Positions 1 through 12,599 of a stretch of DNA of 64,000 nucleotides are shown piece after piece. Location: the NCBI GenBank assembly GCA_903813345.2, contig CAIIXF020000003.1, positions 30,583,248 through 30,647,247 on the forward strand, in the 5' to 3' direction. Every line of letters starts with the position of its first letter. The first letter of the stretch is position 1. The translations under genes were made by a program, and so were the position numbers. The DNA comes from Owenia fusiformis (Eukaryota; Annelida; Polychaeta; Sabellida; Oweniidae). The notes under the pieces were generated by a model. It saw only the letters and a program-made list of their open reading frames with translations, searched no databases and was not told the origin of the DNA.

Positions 1-372
1 TTCAATTATCAGGTATTATAAATAACAGACATATGTACGCCCATGCCTGTCTAAGAATAAAATAAATATGTACATCCTGAACATATGTGCTAATTATGTA
101 ACTTGAAACATAAGTCACAGATTTTTATGAACCAATGTAAATATTTATTCTTAAAATAAAGATAAGCATGCGAATTGAAAATGAAATCTAATTTGTCAAC
201 ATGTTTTGACCCACATGTTTCATTTTCATGAATTCTCAATTCAGCAATTGCTAACCACTTGTTGCATTCATATTTCGGAAATTCTGTAAATTGAATTCAC
301 AACCCAAATACATAATCCCCAGTTTGTTTTCTTAATTTATTTGCATTTGAATGTATATATTTTGTCTCCCAG
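1..372 (+). other. Upstream intron of PEPCK
   Basis: AT-rich sequence ending in a pyrimidine-rich acceptor (tttgtctcccag at 361-372) directly before the first visible PEPCK exon. No coding signal is seen; earlier PEPCK exons must lie outside the window. Confidence 0.7.
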
Positions 373-3300
373 GTCGCACAATGTATGTGATTCCATTCAG
401 TATGGGTCCAGTTGGGTCACCACTCTCCAAGATCGGTGTACAGTGCACAGACTCTGCCTATGTAGTGGCCAGCATGCGAGTCATGACCAGAATGGGACAG
501 AAAGTTCTAGACACTCTGGGAAATGGTGACTTCATTAACGCACTTCACTCTGTGGGACAACCCCTCCCCATGGCCAGTAAGCTACATTTTGTTTACTAAT
601 CTGTATGTATTTTATTAATCCATGAAATCATTTAATTGAAGTATATGGAATTTCTTGGTCTTATACATTGGATTCAGCACTAATGAGATTGAGACCTTCT
701 TTCCTTATGTAAAATATAACCAACAAAAAAGAATTTTTTAATTTCTCTTTGGAATTAAGAATTTATTTTTTATAATTCAGAGCCCCCAGTCAACAACTGG
801 CCCTGCAACCCAGAGAAGACCATAGTTGCACATATACCAGAAAACAATGAGATCTGTTCATTCGGAAGTGGATATGGCGGCAATTCTCTACTTGGGAAGA
901 AATGTTTTGCTTTGAGACTAGGAAGTATTATTGCGAGAGATGAGGGTTGGCTGGCAGAGCACATGCTGGTAGGTTCTGAAATTAATCAATCTGAGAAAAA
1001 ATAAAATTCTACTACTGCTGCCATCTTTAAATTGTTATTTATAATAAGTCATTAAGATATACTATTTTGTACAAAACTAATTTTGCACTAAATTGTACAT
1101 TAACTAAAAGTAAATGGTTCAGAAGTCAAATACAATTGCTTTTGACTTTATATGAATAGGATAAAATGCTTTAAAATCTATTGAAACGGTTTCATTCAGT
1201 GTTAAATATTTTAAGTACTGAATAATCAAATACTGAAACAAAATTGATATGATTTATTGTTTGTGTTTTTAGATCCTGGGTATTACCAACCCACAAGGTC
1301 AGAAGAAATATGTGGCTGCTGCCTTCCCATCTGCTTGCGGGAAAACCAATCTAGCCATGATGAACCCCTCCCTCCCAGGCTGGAAAGTGGAGTGTGTTGG
1401 AGATGACATCGCCTGGATGCGATTTGACGATGAGGGACGTCTACGTGCTATCAACCCAGAAGCTGGATTCTTCGGGGTTGCTCCAGGCACCTCTGACTCA
1501 ACCAACCCTAATGCAATGAAAACTGTACGCTCAAATACTATATTTACAAATGTAGCCGAGACCAGTGATGGAGGGTTCTTTTGGGAAGGCATGGAGAATG
1601 AAGTTGACCCAAATTCCAAGATCACATCATGGCTCGGAGAGGAAAACTGGAAGGCTGGAGGCAAACCAGCTGCCCACCCTAACTCCAGGTTTTGCACCCC
1701 TGCAGCACAGTGTCCCATCATGGACCCACTCTGGGAGGATGCTAAGGGTGTCCCCATAGATGCTATCATTTTTGGAGGCCGTAGACCTAAAGGTATTTAT
1801 AGTTTTATGACTGGATGCATGGGCTGCTTGGCAATGAATATTTTACATGGGTGTCTTATGCTAGTAGCATGTCATAGATGTGCCATAAGAATCTTAAAAT
1901 CTAAAAATTTCGTAGCAATTGATGTCAGATTTTGGCTGTTTTATAAATTTATGAAAATCGATTCATGGCAAACATATTGTACATGCTCTAGTTGAAACAC
2001 CCATGGTTATGAGGAGAGTTTGTACATATAACCACAATGAGCTAAACATACTAGATTGTGCTCACATATATTTGGGTTGTCCCAAAATGTGTTTCGTGGC
2101 ACAATCAAATAGCTCAACATTGTGTTTTATACAAACTTGACTCTGTTTATTTTAGATGCTTCTGCAATGAATTTCTGGATTTACGTTGGATTTCTAATGT
2201 TTGATTGTTATTTTCATTTATATTAATCGACTTCTACTGTCCTCATTTGCAGCCTAAACATTACCAAATGAAGCTGTAAAAACATGCTAGAGGACACAAA
2301 AGAAGTCAAGTTAAGTTAGAATCCAACATAAGGAAGGTATGTATCCCCGAAATAGTTTTGTTTCCCATTCGATTTCCAGACTAGGTCAGGATTCGAAGGG
2401 TTTAGAATGAGTAACCGTAGCAACTGGAACTTGTTACTATAGCAACCTAACTACCAAAGGTGGATCCACTGTATTTACTACAAGTTTTTTTGAATTTTTT
2501 TCATGTACCAAAAATGTTCTTCATATCTGGATATTAATATACAGTATTTAACATTGCAGCATAATATGATCTGTTGAACATATTTGGTACAGTGACTAAT
2601 GTATTTGCTGGTTATGGGTGCATCATTTATTTGCCTTTTTCAGAGGTCCGATTCTAATGCATGTTTAGGTATTGCTTTTGTCTGATACATGAATTTCAGG
2701 AATTTATATCATCATTTTTCTATTTTATTTGCAATGCTTAATTGTTCCAGGTTATGAAACTATTTCAGGGGAAAGCATTCATTTAAATAAAATGTCTACT
2801 GAATACCAATGGCTGTTGCTTTCCTGGGGGTGCTGTTTTATTTAGAATAATTACTGATTTGCTTCAAACCTTTTAACCTTGCTTGCATACTTTATCTTTA
2901 AGTGAACCCAGCATTCAGGCATTAATCTTGTACTTTGTAGTTATATCTGCAATTTTAGTCCCCAGAGCTAAGGGCTCCAGACTCTTCTTTCTGATAGGCC
3001 TATTCAATAAATGAAACCCTCCATTTGGAGGATGAATCTACTTCATGTAAAGGAACTACTTTACATGCTGTAATGCTGGGATTCATACACCCTTATATGG
3101 TAATATATTATAATCATGGGATTTCACTCACATAAATTAACCATGTTATCTTCCTGTGCTCCAGGTGTTCCATTGGTCTACGAGGCATTCAACTGGCGCC
3201 ATGGTGTATTCATGGGTGCAGCTATGCGATCAGAGTCAACTGCAGCCGCCGAACATAAAGGTAAACACTTACACGTGTAACGTAACATAATTCAGTGTCA

Positions 3301-3936
3301 GACTGTAGAAAAATAAATAAAAAATTTTTTTTACTTGTTATAGTTTGAACCATTTATACATAAATCTGTCAAAATCCATTTCATTTATAGTTGACATCAA
3401 AAACTCTTCATGTACAAATTGCATTTTTTCATATGGAGTTTGTTTAACTGTATTGATGTTGCAAATTGTATATTCCAGGTAAAGTGATTATGCATGATCC
3501 ATTTGCAATGAGACCATTCTTCGGCTACAACTTTGGCGACTACCTGAAGCACTGGCTGAGCATGGAGCAGAAACCTAACCGCCATCTTCCCAAGATTTTC
3601 CACGTCAACTGGTTCCGCAAGGGAGATGACAACAAATTCATGTGGCCAGGATTCGGGGAGAATGTTCGTGTTTTGGACTGGATTTGCCGCCGTGTAAATA
3701 ACGATGACTGTGGGAAAGACAGTGCAATCGGGATTATCCCAAAAACTGACGCTATTAACCTCGATGGACTAACAGACAGTGTTGATATGGACGCGATATT
3801 CAATTTACCAAAAGACTTCTGGCAACAAGAAGTAAAGGAAATTCGAAAATACTTTGATGAACAGGTGAATGTGGACTTGCCAGATGAAATAGACAACCAG
3901 CTCAATGGGCTTAGAGAAAGAGTCAAAAAGATGTAG
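373..3936 (+). CDS. PCK1: Phosphoenolpyruvate carboxykinase (GTP), C-terminal five exons
   Basis: Catalyses GTP-dependent conversion of oxaloacetate to phosphoenolpyruvate in gluconeogenesis. Exons read 373-576, 781-968, 1273-1792, 3165-3260 and 3479-3936 (stop TAG); all junctions are GT-AG and keep the frame. Visible family signatures are [14 protein letters not shown] in the second exon, the P-loop with the hyper-reactive cysteine FPSACGKTN (Cys codon 1336-1338), the metal-site region [16 protein letters not shown], and [11 protein letters not shown] with the C-terminal helical region in the last exon. The first visible exon begins in mid-protein with phase 1, so the N-terminal third and the promoter lie before base 1. 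The intron at 1793-3164 (1.37 kb) holds no recognisable gene. No break or missing catalytic residue is seen. Mitochondrial (PCK2) and cytosolic forms cannot be separated without the N-terminus. Confidence 0.97.
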
Positions 3937-5000
3937 ACTCATTATGAATCAATTCCTACCTAAGAAAGTAATGTGATGTAGTGATCCTTTTATCAGATAT
4001 TAGTGGGTGGACTGAACTTGATGTACAAATGTACAGATATTATAAATGTTCTGTGTTATATTTTATTATGTAAATGCATGGGTTTTATGAGCCAGGGGAC
4101 ATTCTGCATATCAGTTTTGTAAATATGTATTAAATAACTGAAAAAATGAACTGCCTAATGTGGCTAATGCAATGTAATATTGCCTTCATAGTTGACTGTT
4201 TCCATAGCAACACATTGTTACCATAGTAACTGTTTTATAACAACAGCGTGTTTCTATGGAAACAGCGTTATTTTATCACACCTCATTTTTATGAATATAT
4301 TGTTATTTGTGGTGTTAACTGCCATGTATCATGGTTAGATATTGTAAATCATATTGTAGTGTGATGTCAATGCATGTGAGGGTGATGTACATGTACAATA
4401 TGTTTCTGTTTCAACATAATGCTTTTTGTGCATCTCTCATTGATGCTGATTTTTAGTTTTGAAATTGAGTTCATCTATTTAGAATTGTACATACTTTGAA
4501 TCTGTTGCGATTTAAACATCAACTAAATGTTCCATGTTGGTATTTTAGTGCATATTAGGTGCATCAAACTTGAGAATCAGGCGGTCGATTTAAGTGACTA
4601 TGCAAATGAAAATCTATGAAATATGTATTTGAATATCTTTATTTTTTAACTACAGTACAATTCAAATATGTATTACATAAATTATTATGATCTTAAAAAT
4701 GAATAACATGCTATGATCATGTAGCATTTAGCTGAACAGTGCAGTAATTGAGCATATATGATAATAATTGTACATATTAAATAAATACTGTTAAATGAGA
4801 CAGTATGTGATCTTATATTAGTAGTTGAGAAAGCATGAATAAATTATAGTCTTTCACTGTAATGAGTTATTTTAATTTACGCACACTGATACACCATAGT
4901 ATTTCTTATATTTTAACATGTTGAATTGTAACTGCATGTGCCATCTAGGCCTATATGGGAAATCAATATGTAATAATTAGGGTACTAAATACAATAAAAC
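3937..5000 (+). other. PEPCK 3' untranslated region with poly(A) signal
   Basis: Non-coding AT-rich sequence after the PEPCK stop. A canonical AATAAA lies at 4993-4998; another candidate lies near 4790. The first faces the GEMIN7 poly(A) signal on the opposite strand about 35 bp away. Transcript ends are inferred, not observed. Confidence 0.5.
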
Positions 5001-5031
5001 TTTGAAACACTTTACACTTGGTATTCTGTAC

Positions 5032-6525
5032 TTTATTGCAACTATTGTTCTACATTTGATTGATACTTTAACTTTAAAGTTGAATTTATATTGAATATCT
5101 TTAATCTAATATAGAGATAACATCCAAACCAATCAATGTACAGTATACTTATCAGAAATGTAGTTTATTCATCAAAATCAGCAAATACACATGTTACAAA
5201 ATATTGGCCATCCATATACAGTGAAACGTGTTCAGTGGAACACCTTTCTTGATGATGGAACACTATTTATAGTTCTTTGACTTTAAGATAATTGTTTATC
5301 GAACCTGTCGGTGACACCTCCTAAGTTGAACCGAGAGTATTCCACTAATGCACAGGTACACATATTTTCAATCCAATATAATCAAACTCTTAATGAAATT
5401 CTAAATCAAAATTACTACATTCAAAATGAGTATCTGCAATTCCATTATTTCGTGAAAAGTTAGACCATTTGATGACCTGTTTCTTGGGAGATATCAATTG
5501 TTTTACCTACATTGGCTTATAAACATTCAGTCCATACTACCTTTCTGTCAACCACCTAGACCTTTGTATTCACCTTGCTGAGAAAGCTCAAAGGCCAACA
5601 TTTGCAAGATACAACATTAAGGGTCCAGGTCAATTCATTGATGCAGTCTCAAAATACAATTATAAATTACATTTTAGAGTGAACACTCCTTCCACAACTG
5701 TAATTTAGCATTTCCTGATTTTCAAATTAAGTCATCAGCAAAATGTAAAGGACTACAACCTTCAGGTAAGAAAGAACATTTAAATTTCTTCTCAAAGCTC
5801 ATTCAGTTTTCAAAACAGTATATTTGATTTACAACTTGTCATGGGCCATTTATCTATTGAAAGTAAAGTACTTCCAAATTCCATAAACTTTTCTATCAAT
5901 TCAAGGAAATTATTTCAATTTTTGGTGAACAAATATGGTCTCTGAGTCACAAAATCATTACATTCAAACAAAATATCAATTTTTCAAATAAATATTGATT
6001 ATGCCTTCATGAAACAGAGAGACATATTAATGAAGTATATGTCTAGGATCAAAAGTACTTTCAATATAAAGGCCACGAAGTTCCTTTCAAGATTAAGTAT
6101 TGGTAAGTCTCTCACTAAGTCATAAATGGGTATACTTAAGACCCATCTATCACATTTATTTAGCATTGTAAATCTTCATAATTCAAAACATTGTTCTTTA
6201 TGTTTCATATTCAGTTCTTGTGGATTTGAGAATATCACCAGTGTCTCACTGTCTGTCTGTATTACATCATCTGATGAGAGGTTACGAATAATATGATAGT
6301 TGATTCTGTCTCCCAGCTGGATTATACATTTGTCAATGTGAGTGTGACATGCTCAGCTAGCTGCCATATAAGGTTACATCCAAAAATGTTTTATACTCAC
6401 AAAAGAACTTCATGTTGCACCAAGTTCACAGCTTCACACAGATGTCACAATCTATAATCCATAATTGTGATATAACATATACACCTGAATGTTGACTATT
6501 TACGACTTCACATTGAACTAGGACA
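5032..6525 (-). other. GEMIN7 3' untranslated region with poly(A) signal
   Basis: About 1.5 kb without coding signal downstream (minus strand) of the GEMIN7 stop. AATAAA on the minus strand lies at 5037-5032 (TTTATT on the plus strand). Around 5215-5350 the sequence resembles the degenerate 'gtggaacac' repeat seen at 53700-53861, so an old element may be embedded here. A nearer poly(A) site may also be used. Confidence 0.4.
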
Positions 6526-6795
6526 TTAGCTTTCCATTGATGTTTTAATAGACACAATATCTGACGTCCTAATCAATGCAGCTGGTAAAGTCCCGAGAGG
6601 AGTCTCCAAATCTGTCACTTGAAAATGTAACATGTCAACATCTGCACTTCCAAATATGGCACTTGCTTTCTTTTTACCATATAAGGTAATATCAACTTGT
6701 TTTTTCGACATTGCACAAATAAGTCTGAGGTATTGTTCCCGCAAGAAGGCTCGCTGTTTTTGCTGCCTTGCAGTTGAATCTACATCATTCTCCAT
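6526..6795 (-). CDS. GEMIN7: GEMIN7, SMN-complex Sm-like protein
   Basis: An 89-residue protein encoded in one exon. Gemin7 has an Sm-like fold, pairs with Gemin6 in the SMN complex and helps load Sm rings on spliceosomal snRNAs in the cytoplasm and nuclear gems. Recognised from the conserved block RAFLREQYLRLICAM, then the beta-strand series QVDITLYGKKKASAIFGSAD, a DxxHFxV segment, and ETPLGTLPAALIRTSDIVSI, which is the Gemin7 core order. The start is ATG at 6795, three bases inside an exon whose acceptor (…ttatttcag on the minus strand) is at 6801-6799, so at least one 5' untranslated exon is upstream. The frame stays open further upstream (to 6885), but that part crosses the acceptor and is intronic. 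The vertebrate protein is longer at the N-terminus; the core is complete. Confidence 0.9.
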   Translation of the reverse strand: MENDVDSTARQQKQRAFLREQYLRLICAMSKKQVDITLYGKKKASAIFGSADVDMLHFQVTDLETPLGTLPAALIRTSDIVSIKTSMES

Positions 6796-6801
6796 CTTCT
6801 G

Positions 6802-8122
6802 AAATAAGAAAAAACATACTTTTACATATCCAGTATTATCCACATACCCAAAGATTAAGCCAAGTCCCAGAGTTAATTTTTTCATATAGCTTAACGCATT
6901 TATGCAGTGCTAACTGGCAGATAGTCAGGCACAGTAAAACCTAACGAGTGTATACAACACTGGGACTGGCCAAGTGTTCAGAAATGTAGATGTTCAAATT
7001 TCAGTTTCTTTAACAAAGAAGCAAATGGGAGATTACAAAATTGTGTAGAAAGTGTTTGTTATACATGTACTTTACATTGAGAGGTGTTCAGATATATAAG
7101 TTTGACTGTAATGTTCAGCCTAACAGTGATGTCTTCTCAGTTTCAGTCATGATTCAATAATAACATGAATTTGGTAAAAACGTATCAACATACACAGTGA
7201 TGTCGCCAGGGTTTTCTCAACAGGTTAATTTTGATAAGGTGCACATATTTTAGTTTTAATCAAGTGGAGGCCCTTGTTGCTGGAATGCTGGGGAGTGGGG
7301 AGATCACTGATACATGTACTCAAGACCACACATTTGAATTGAGTGGCCATATTGACAATTCCATCTTGAGCAGAGGTCCGACACTCATAAAGCATGTCTA
7401 AAAAAATTGTACCAAATCCTTCATCTGGTATTTGAGTTATTGACCAGGCACACAAATGAACAAACAAATGGATGGATGAATAAAAGGATGGATGGCTTCT
7501 CTATATCCCCACAAACACCCTTCGGTGGGATAATTAACTCTAAGAACATCCAATCACAATCTTAAATATCTAAGGTTCAAAAAGTCTTGGCAGTTTACTA
7601 AAAAATAAATATCAATTTTTGATTTTAGCAAAACTGAAATTACAGAAGAAGGATATGACTTTTATCTCATTGTCTAAAAAAATAATTTACAAACTGAAAA
7701 CATAAAATTTTCCAGCAGAAAACTGAATATTTTGGAAATGTTAAATATGAAAAATTAAGAAAAGAGTGTGGTGATAAAAATATCTGAAAATAGAACAGGG
7801 GGATGTTTTCTCTAAATATGGTGAATTTTGATGAAAGGGGGGGGCAGGGTCTTGAAGCAATACTACTTAGATATTTAACAATGAAAATTCTTGTTCATCA
7901 GTGCTGCACAACATTATTCATAATATTAAAATCTTTTAAATAATCTTTATTCTTTTGACATCATGGTCATATACAGATAAACCTGTCTAATCCAAACACC
8001 TCTGAGACGAACCAAATTTTAATTTGTATAAGTATCAGATACATGAGGGTAATATGAAAAGTGAACCACTAAAACTGATGAATATTCAAGTTTAAGGGAA
8101 CTTTGTAATACCCTGCCATGTT
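6802..8122. other. Intergenic spacer with no recognised gene
   Basis: AT-rich. Contains the upstream side of GEMIN7, so probably its promoter and untranslated first exon, which I cannot place. Small remnants: 'acagtaaaacct' near 6931 and 'acagataaacctgtctaa' near 7972 resemble ends of the Tc1/mariner-like family at 53700, and 'gggtcttgaagca' near 7849 recurs at 34710 and (inverted) 52750. Confidence 0.4.
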
Positions 8123-8515
8123 ATCACTCTTAAAAAATATTACTTTGATTTCCTTATATTGAGAACTTGTACTACTCATCTTAAGTAAAAAATTACTTAA
8201 ATAATCTTGAACTACTGAATAATTTTTAAGTAATTCAAAGTAATTACAAGTAATTATAAGTTATTTAAAACAATGATATATATATAAATTAAAAAAAATT
8301 AAAATGACTTCACAGGCACTCTGAATTTATGGTGAATTTACTAATGCAAGGAGAGAAATTGAAATACTTACTGTAGTAATTGTAATACTCATTTACATAA
8401 TTAAGCAATTAAAAAACTCAAAATGACAATATAAGTCAAACCTAAGTAAAATGAAGTAAAACTAAGTAATTTTTATACTTGGGAAATACTCAAGTAATTC
8501 ATTTTTAAGAGTGAT
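8123..8515. mobile_element. Miniature inverted-repeat element (TIR CACTCTTAAAAA)
   Basis: Perfect 14-bp terminal inverted repeats: ATCACTCTTAAAAA at 8123-8136 and its complement at 8502-8515. If the outermost AT is a target duplication, the TIR is CACTCTTAAAAA with a 2-bp AT duplication. The inside is AT-rich with many copies of 'aagtaatt' on both strands, so the inner halves also fold. No ORF. It ends 80 bp from the stop codon of the neighbouring THAP transposase gene; a two-base AT duplication is, as I recall, typical of THAP-encoding ISL2EU elements, which would fit that neighbour. Confidence 0.75.
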
Positions 8516-8594
8516 TTCCCCCAAATCAGCCACCTGGTGGCGAAACTGGTAACTACCTACTCGCATCTGAGTAATTGGGTTAACATACTCTGAT

Positions 8595-10534
8595 TTAAAC
8601 ATTCACTACAGATAATATTGCGTCTTGAAACAGAGTCAGGTATGCACATACTCCCCACATCTGATTGATGGTACCAGTCTTCGTTAATAATGTGGGTTGT
8701 TTCCAAATTTGGAAGTTTTTGAGTTTATTCATCCATCGTTCCACGTGAATCCTAAAGTTCGACATCTGTTGTGTCTTACGAACTTTAGAGGCAGTCATCT
8801 TACCACGCCTTCTAAAAAATGCAGGTATATTCAATTTAACACCAAGTGGGTCTAACAAGTCTTGGATATCAAACCCCTTGTCTGCCATAATGCCATCACC
8901 TTGATCATATTGCATATCTAGTAGTCCACTCCTTATGGTAATTTCTCTCTTACTGATATTCCCTTGGTATAAGGAACTAACAAAGGAGATGTGACCTGCT
9001 GGCGTTACACCAATCAGTGACTTGAGGGTATTGTTGTTACTCTTGTACGATTTTGACTGTAGAACAAAGGGAGAATGGGTCTCAGTTGGGATCTCGATAC
9101 AGTCAATAATGACACGTGTACTAGGATAGGTGGCTCTGAAGTCATCTGGCATATCGTCCATAATCTGCTGTTTGGTTGGCCAGATGTTCAAGGAGCCAAA
9201 GCGCAAATATAGGAAATTTGACCACGACATTATGATTGAGTTGACTGTTGATTTGCTAACTTGAAATCTGTAGGCCAAATCCTGCTCACACAGACCTAAC
9301 TGCACTCTGCAAAGCCACATAAAGAATTCCCTCCTTGGTGATAAGGCTCTAGGTTGCCCTTGTTTCAGTTTTAATACCCGCTCTTTGATAGATGCATTGC
9401 TTCTACTTATACTGTAGATAATATTTTCTCCATTCTTTCCAGGATTTATTGCGTCAAGCAAGCAATTAAAGACGTCAATACTTGGAAGCCCAGTGTAGAA
9501 CCTTACATCACTTTCAAGTATATTATCAATGCAAAATACACATTCCTTTATAGTTTTATGTAATTTGGTTGTTTTGGCCTTCTCTTTAACTAGTTCATTT
9601 TCAAGAAAAGGAATTGCCATGTTACTCTTATTTATAACATCATAGTCATTATTTGCTTTTTGACATCTGGCGATTTTTGTATCTAGTCGAAGCAACTTTT
9701 CATCCTGACAAACAATTTTCTCATCCCATTTTGTGATTTCATTGTCAGTCCTGGTGATTATTTTATTCCCCTTGGCTACTACTTCATCATTTTTTGAGAT
9801 ATTTCCGCTGCACGACACGGTGATTTCCTCATTAAAGTTTGTGTGCACATTGGATGATTTTAATGTATCTTTGGAACTTCTTATTCTCGGTTGTCTGTTT
9901 GGAGCTGATGAGTATATACATGTATATTTTTTATTATGGTCTTTCCAGCAATCAAAGATTGAGGGCACAGCATCTTTATTAAGGTAGCATTTACCGGAAT
10001 ATCCTCCTGTGTATCTATAGTCAGTTTCTTTGAAGTGACGTGAGCAAACAACTGTACTTTCAGTTATTCTAAAGGTTGGACCAATATCCCGCTTTATTTT
10101 CATGATCCAAAGTTGCCTACGTTTAGGATCGGATGGAAGCCTGAAACAAACAAGAACTAAATACAAGTATGAATACATACATTGTTAAATAATACAAAAG
10201 AGTTGACTCTATGACAAAATAATCTCTATTTCCATGTAATATATATACCTGGTATATATTATATTAGTTTGGTTGATTACGTTTTACATATAAGTTGAAC
10301 AGGAAAGTTCTTCATGGCTTAAGAGACCTTTGCTTAAATAAGTCTAGTTTATTTAATTTACACCATGAGTGTATCTTACATGTGAAAGACTATCTTCTTT
10401 CCATTTTCTATGACGGAGCCAGTTTTAGTGCATTGAGGTACACAACAGCTTCTGCGATCTTTTGGCTTGTTTGCTCTGTCATGTAATATTCTGCTGGGTG
10501 TTGTTGCAGATGCAAACACATCAACTATCTCCAT
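8595..10534 (-). CDS. THAP-domain DDE transposase, intact
   Basis: Two exons, 10534-10380 and 10140-8595, joined in frame (phase 2) give 566 residues. A C2CH THAP zinc finger spans the junction: CCVPQC, then VVCSRHF and the terminal DAVPSIF motif. A basic, coiled-coil-prone linker follows, then a helix-turn-helix (LSPRREFFMWLCRVQLGL … FQVSKSTVNSII) and a DDE_Tnp_4-type catalytic domain with VIIDCIEIP, GIMADKGFDI and HVERWMNKLKNF supplying D, D and E. No stop or frameshift is present, so the gene looks recently active or preserved by selection. The ATG at 10534 follows a possible acceptor near 10567, so an upstream exon is possible. PIF/Harbinger or ISL2EU-type affiliation is likely. I could not find its own terminal repeats. 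Domestication as a host gene is the alternative. Confidence 0.9.
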
Positions 10535-10603
10535 TGTGATCCCTGCTTGAGGATCAGGGTGATTTCTAAAATTAAATGACTCTGAGTAAGATTTAAAATG
10601 CAT

Positions 10604-11515
10604 TTATAAATTGACATTTGTAGAATTAATAGCCCAGGGTGATGTTGCGCTGAACTGACCAATTACATTCCAAATATCGTTACAATGTTTCAAATCCAGC
10701 AGTTTCATTTTAATCTGGTTATGTTGAGGAAATATGAATCATACACAAGAAGAAACTTAAAGCTTGAGTTAAAAGCACTAGAAATTTGAGTGCTTACTTA
10801 TATATACATTTTACACCATTTTATCAACATCATTATTGATTGAACACCTTGTGTTTGTTGAAATAAATTGGCTATTGCTCATCTTCTTACCTTTTCATGC
10901 ATATGCATCAATCTGGGTGACTTTGTTTAGATTTCATAGATTTCAAAACTGTTTCTCAATACAGAACAACCACTGGTGGCATCATTATGTACAAATAGAC
11001 AAGTGTGTCTCTGTATATGAACTTATTATGATGAATAAACTATAAGTCAAACTATTTTGAAATCAATAAAATATTAGAAAAAAACTCTGCAATACAAATT
11101 TTTGTGTAAAACAATTGTTGATAGATAACCATGTGTGAAGTACAGGTTTATCGATCAATACATACATTGGAACCAATCAAGTTCTGTTGAGTGCAGGAGT
11201 GATAGAGTTGAAACTGCACAGAAAGACAGAAGTGGGGTCGCCCCATTGATTCGAATCACAATTGTCTGAATCCTATTTCTCCGAATCCAAATGAACCAAA
11301 CCCCATTTGTCTGACTCCCACAATAATCACTGTCGACCCTTGAAAATATCATATCGACAATTGTTAATCTTTAAAATTCGGACTATGCTTCAAATTGCAA
11401 TTGAATGATTACGATTCGAACCATTGAAATTGTCACTGACTCAGAGTCTGAGTCAGACTGTGGTTTCCCAAAAAATAAAAAATTAGAAAAAAAATTGATT
11501 AGATCTAGAAAAAAT
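10604..11515. other. Spacer with no recognised gene
   Basis: AT-rich, short ORFs only. It presumably includes the upstream side of the THAP transposase gene. At 11226-11350 there is a short run of degenerate 'tctgaatcc/ccgaatcca' repeats; nothing else stands out. Confidence 0.35.
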
Positions 11516-12437
11516 TTCACTGCTTCATTTCGTCAGTAGAACGGCAAATATAAGTAATTGGGAGACCATTATCATGGGCTTTCAACTAGAAGGGTAGGCA
11601 ACTTCCCATATTTCATACATAAACATTGCCATGGGTTTTCAAAATTGGAGAATGTACACATTCCAACAAAATCTTATTTTGTACTTTTTATTGATGATTA
11701 AAAGAAATAACTCAAAAATAAAAACATGATCTTCTACATACATCTTGATAATTTAACAAAAATTGGAATTCATCATAATTATGACAATACAGAAAGTGAA
11801 CATTCTCCCACAAATTATGTTTTTATTGGAATGTGTTCTTGAATAATTACCCACAGTGCAATACTCAAAGAGAACATCTTGATAACTCTTATTCTTATTG
11901 GTCTCCTTTGTTTACTTTTATATGATATTGAATATATTTTATGCTTGAATCATATTAAAAATTGATTTTTATTCAAAATAATACTAAAACATATACATTT
12001 ATCTAATACTTTTTGAAATATTGCCATAAAAGGGAAGCATGTCATTGCTCATTTTGAAGGTCTCATGTTATTGCATAGAGTTGCATACCCTTCTAGTTGA
12101 AAGCCCATGCCATTATGCAATAATATATGGAAAAGTATATTCATAATATACATGAATGACATTTGTATATCTTGGATCGCTTCTAGTTTGGCTTATAAAG
12201 TGTGTGGCCTCTTATATTTGGATGTTTCTCTGCCATGTTATTTTCAATAAGATTAACATGGCTGAAATTCTTCAAATTACAAGACGGCACAGGCTTATTG
12301 CACAAAAAACTAAAAAATCTGAAATATACAAATGTCATTCATGTACATTATGAATATACTTTTCCATATATTATTGCACAATGGTCTCCCAATTTCTTAT
12401 TTTTGCCGTTCTAGATCTACTGACGAAATGAAGTCCG
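11516..12437. mobile_element. Nested inverted-repeat element
   Basis: Three pairs of inverted segments are interleaved. Outer arms: 11517-11570 and 12381-12434, sharing tcatttcgtcagtaga and ttgggagaccatt as complements. A second pair: 11574-11594 (catgggctttcaactagaag) with 12088-12109. A third pair of about 60 bp, nearly perfect: 12110-12172 with 12318-12383. The arrangement is outer arm, hairpin 1, hairpin 2, outer arm. There is no transposase ORF. Probably a non-autonomous foldback element or one MITE inserted in another. Confidence 0.7.
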
Positions 12438-12599
12438 GGAACGGGATAAGTGAAATGGACTCTAGAAGGATTGCTCCGAAATATGATAAATTATGCACAA
12501 ATAAATTGGTATTCAAAATCTGAATAGAATATGATATAAATCAATGACCCATTGGTGTACACTACCTCTCAATATCTTCAAAATTGGTCTTTTTGTGAA

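Noticed and set aside
1299-1769. Minus-strand 156-codon ORF
   Set aside because: Shadow of the conserved PEPCK exon; no family resemblance.
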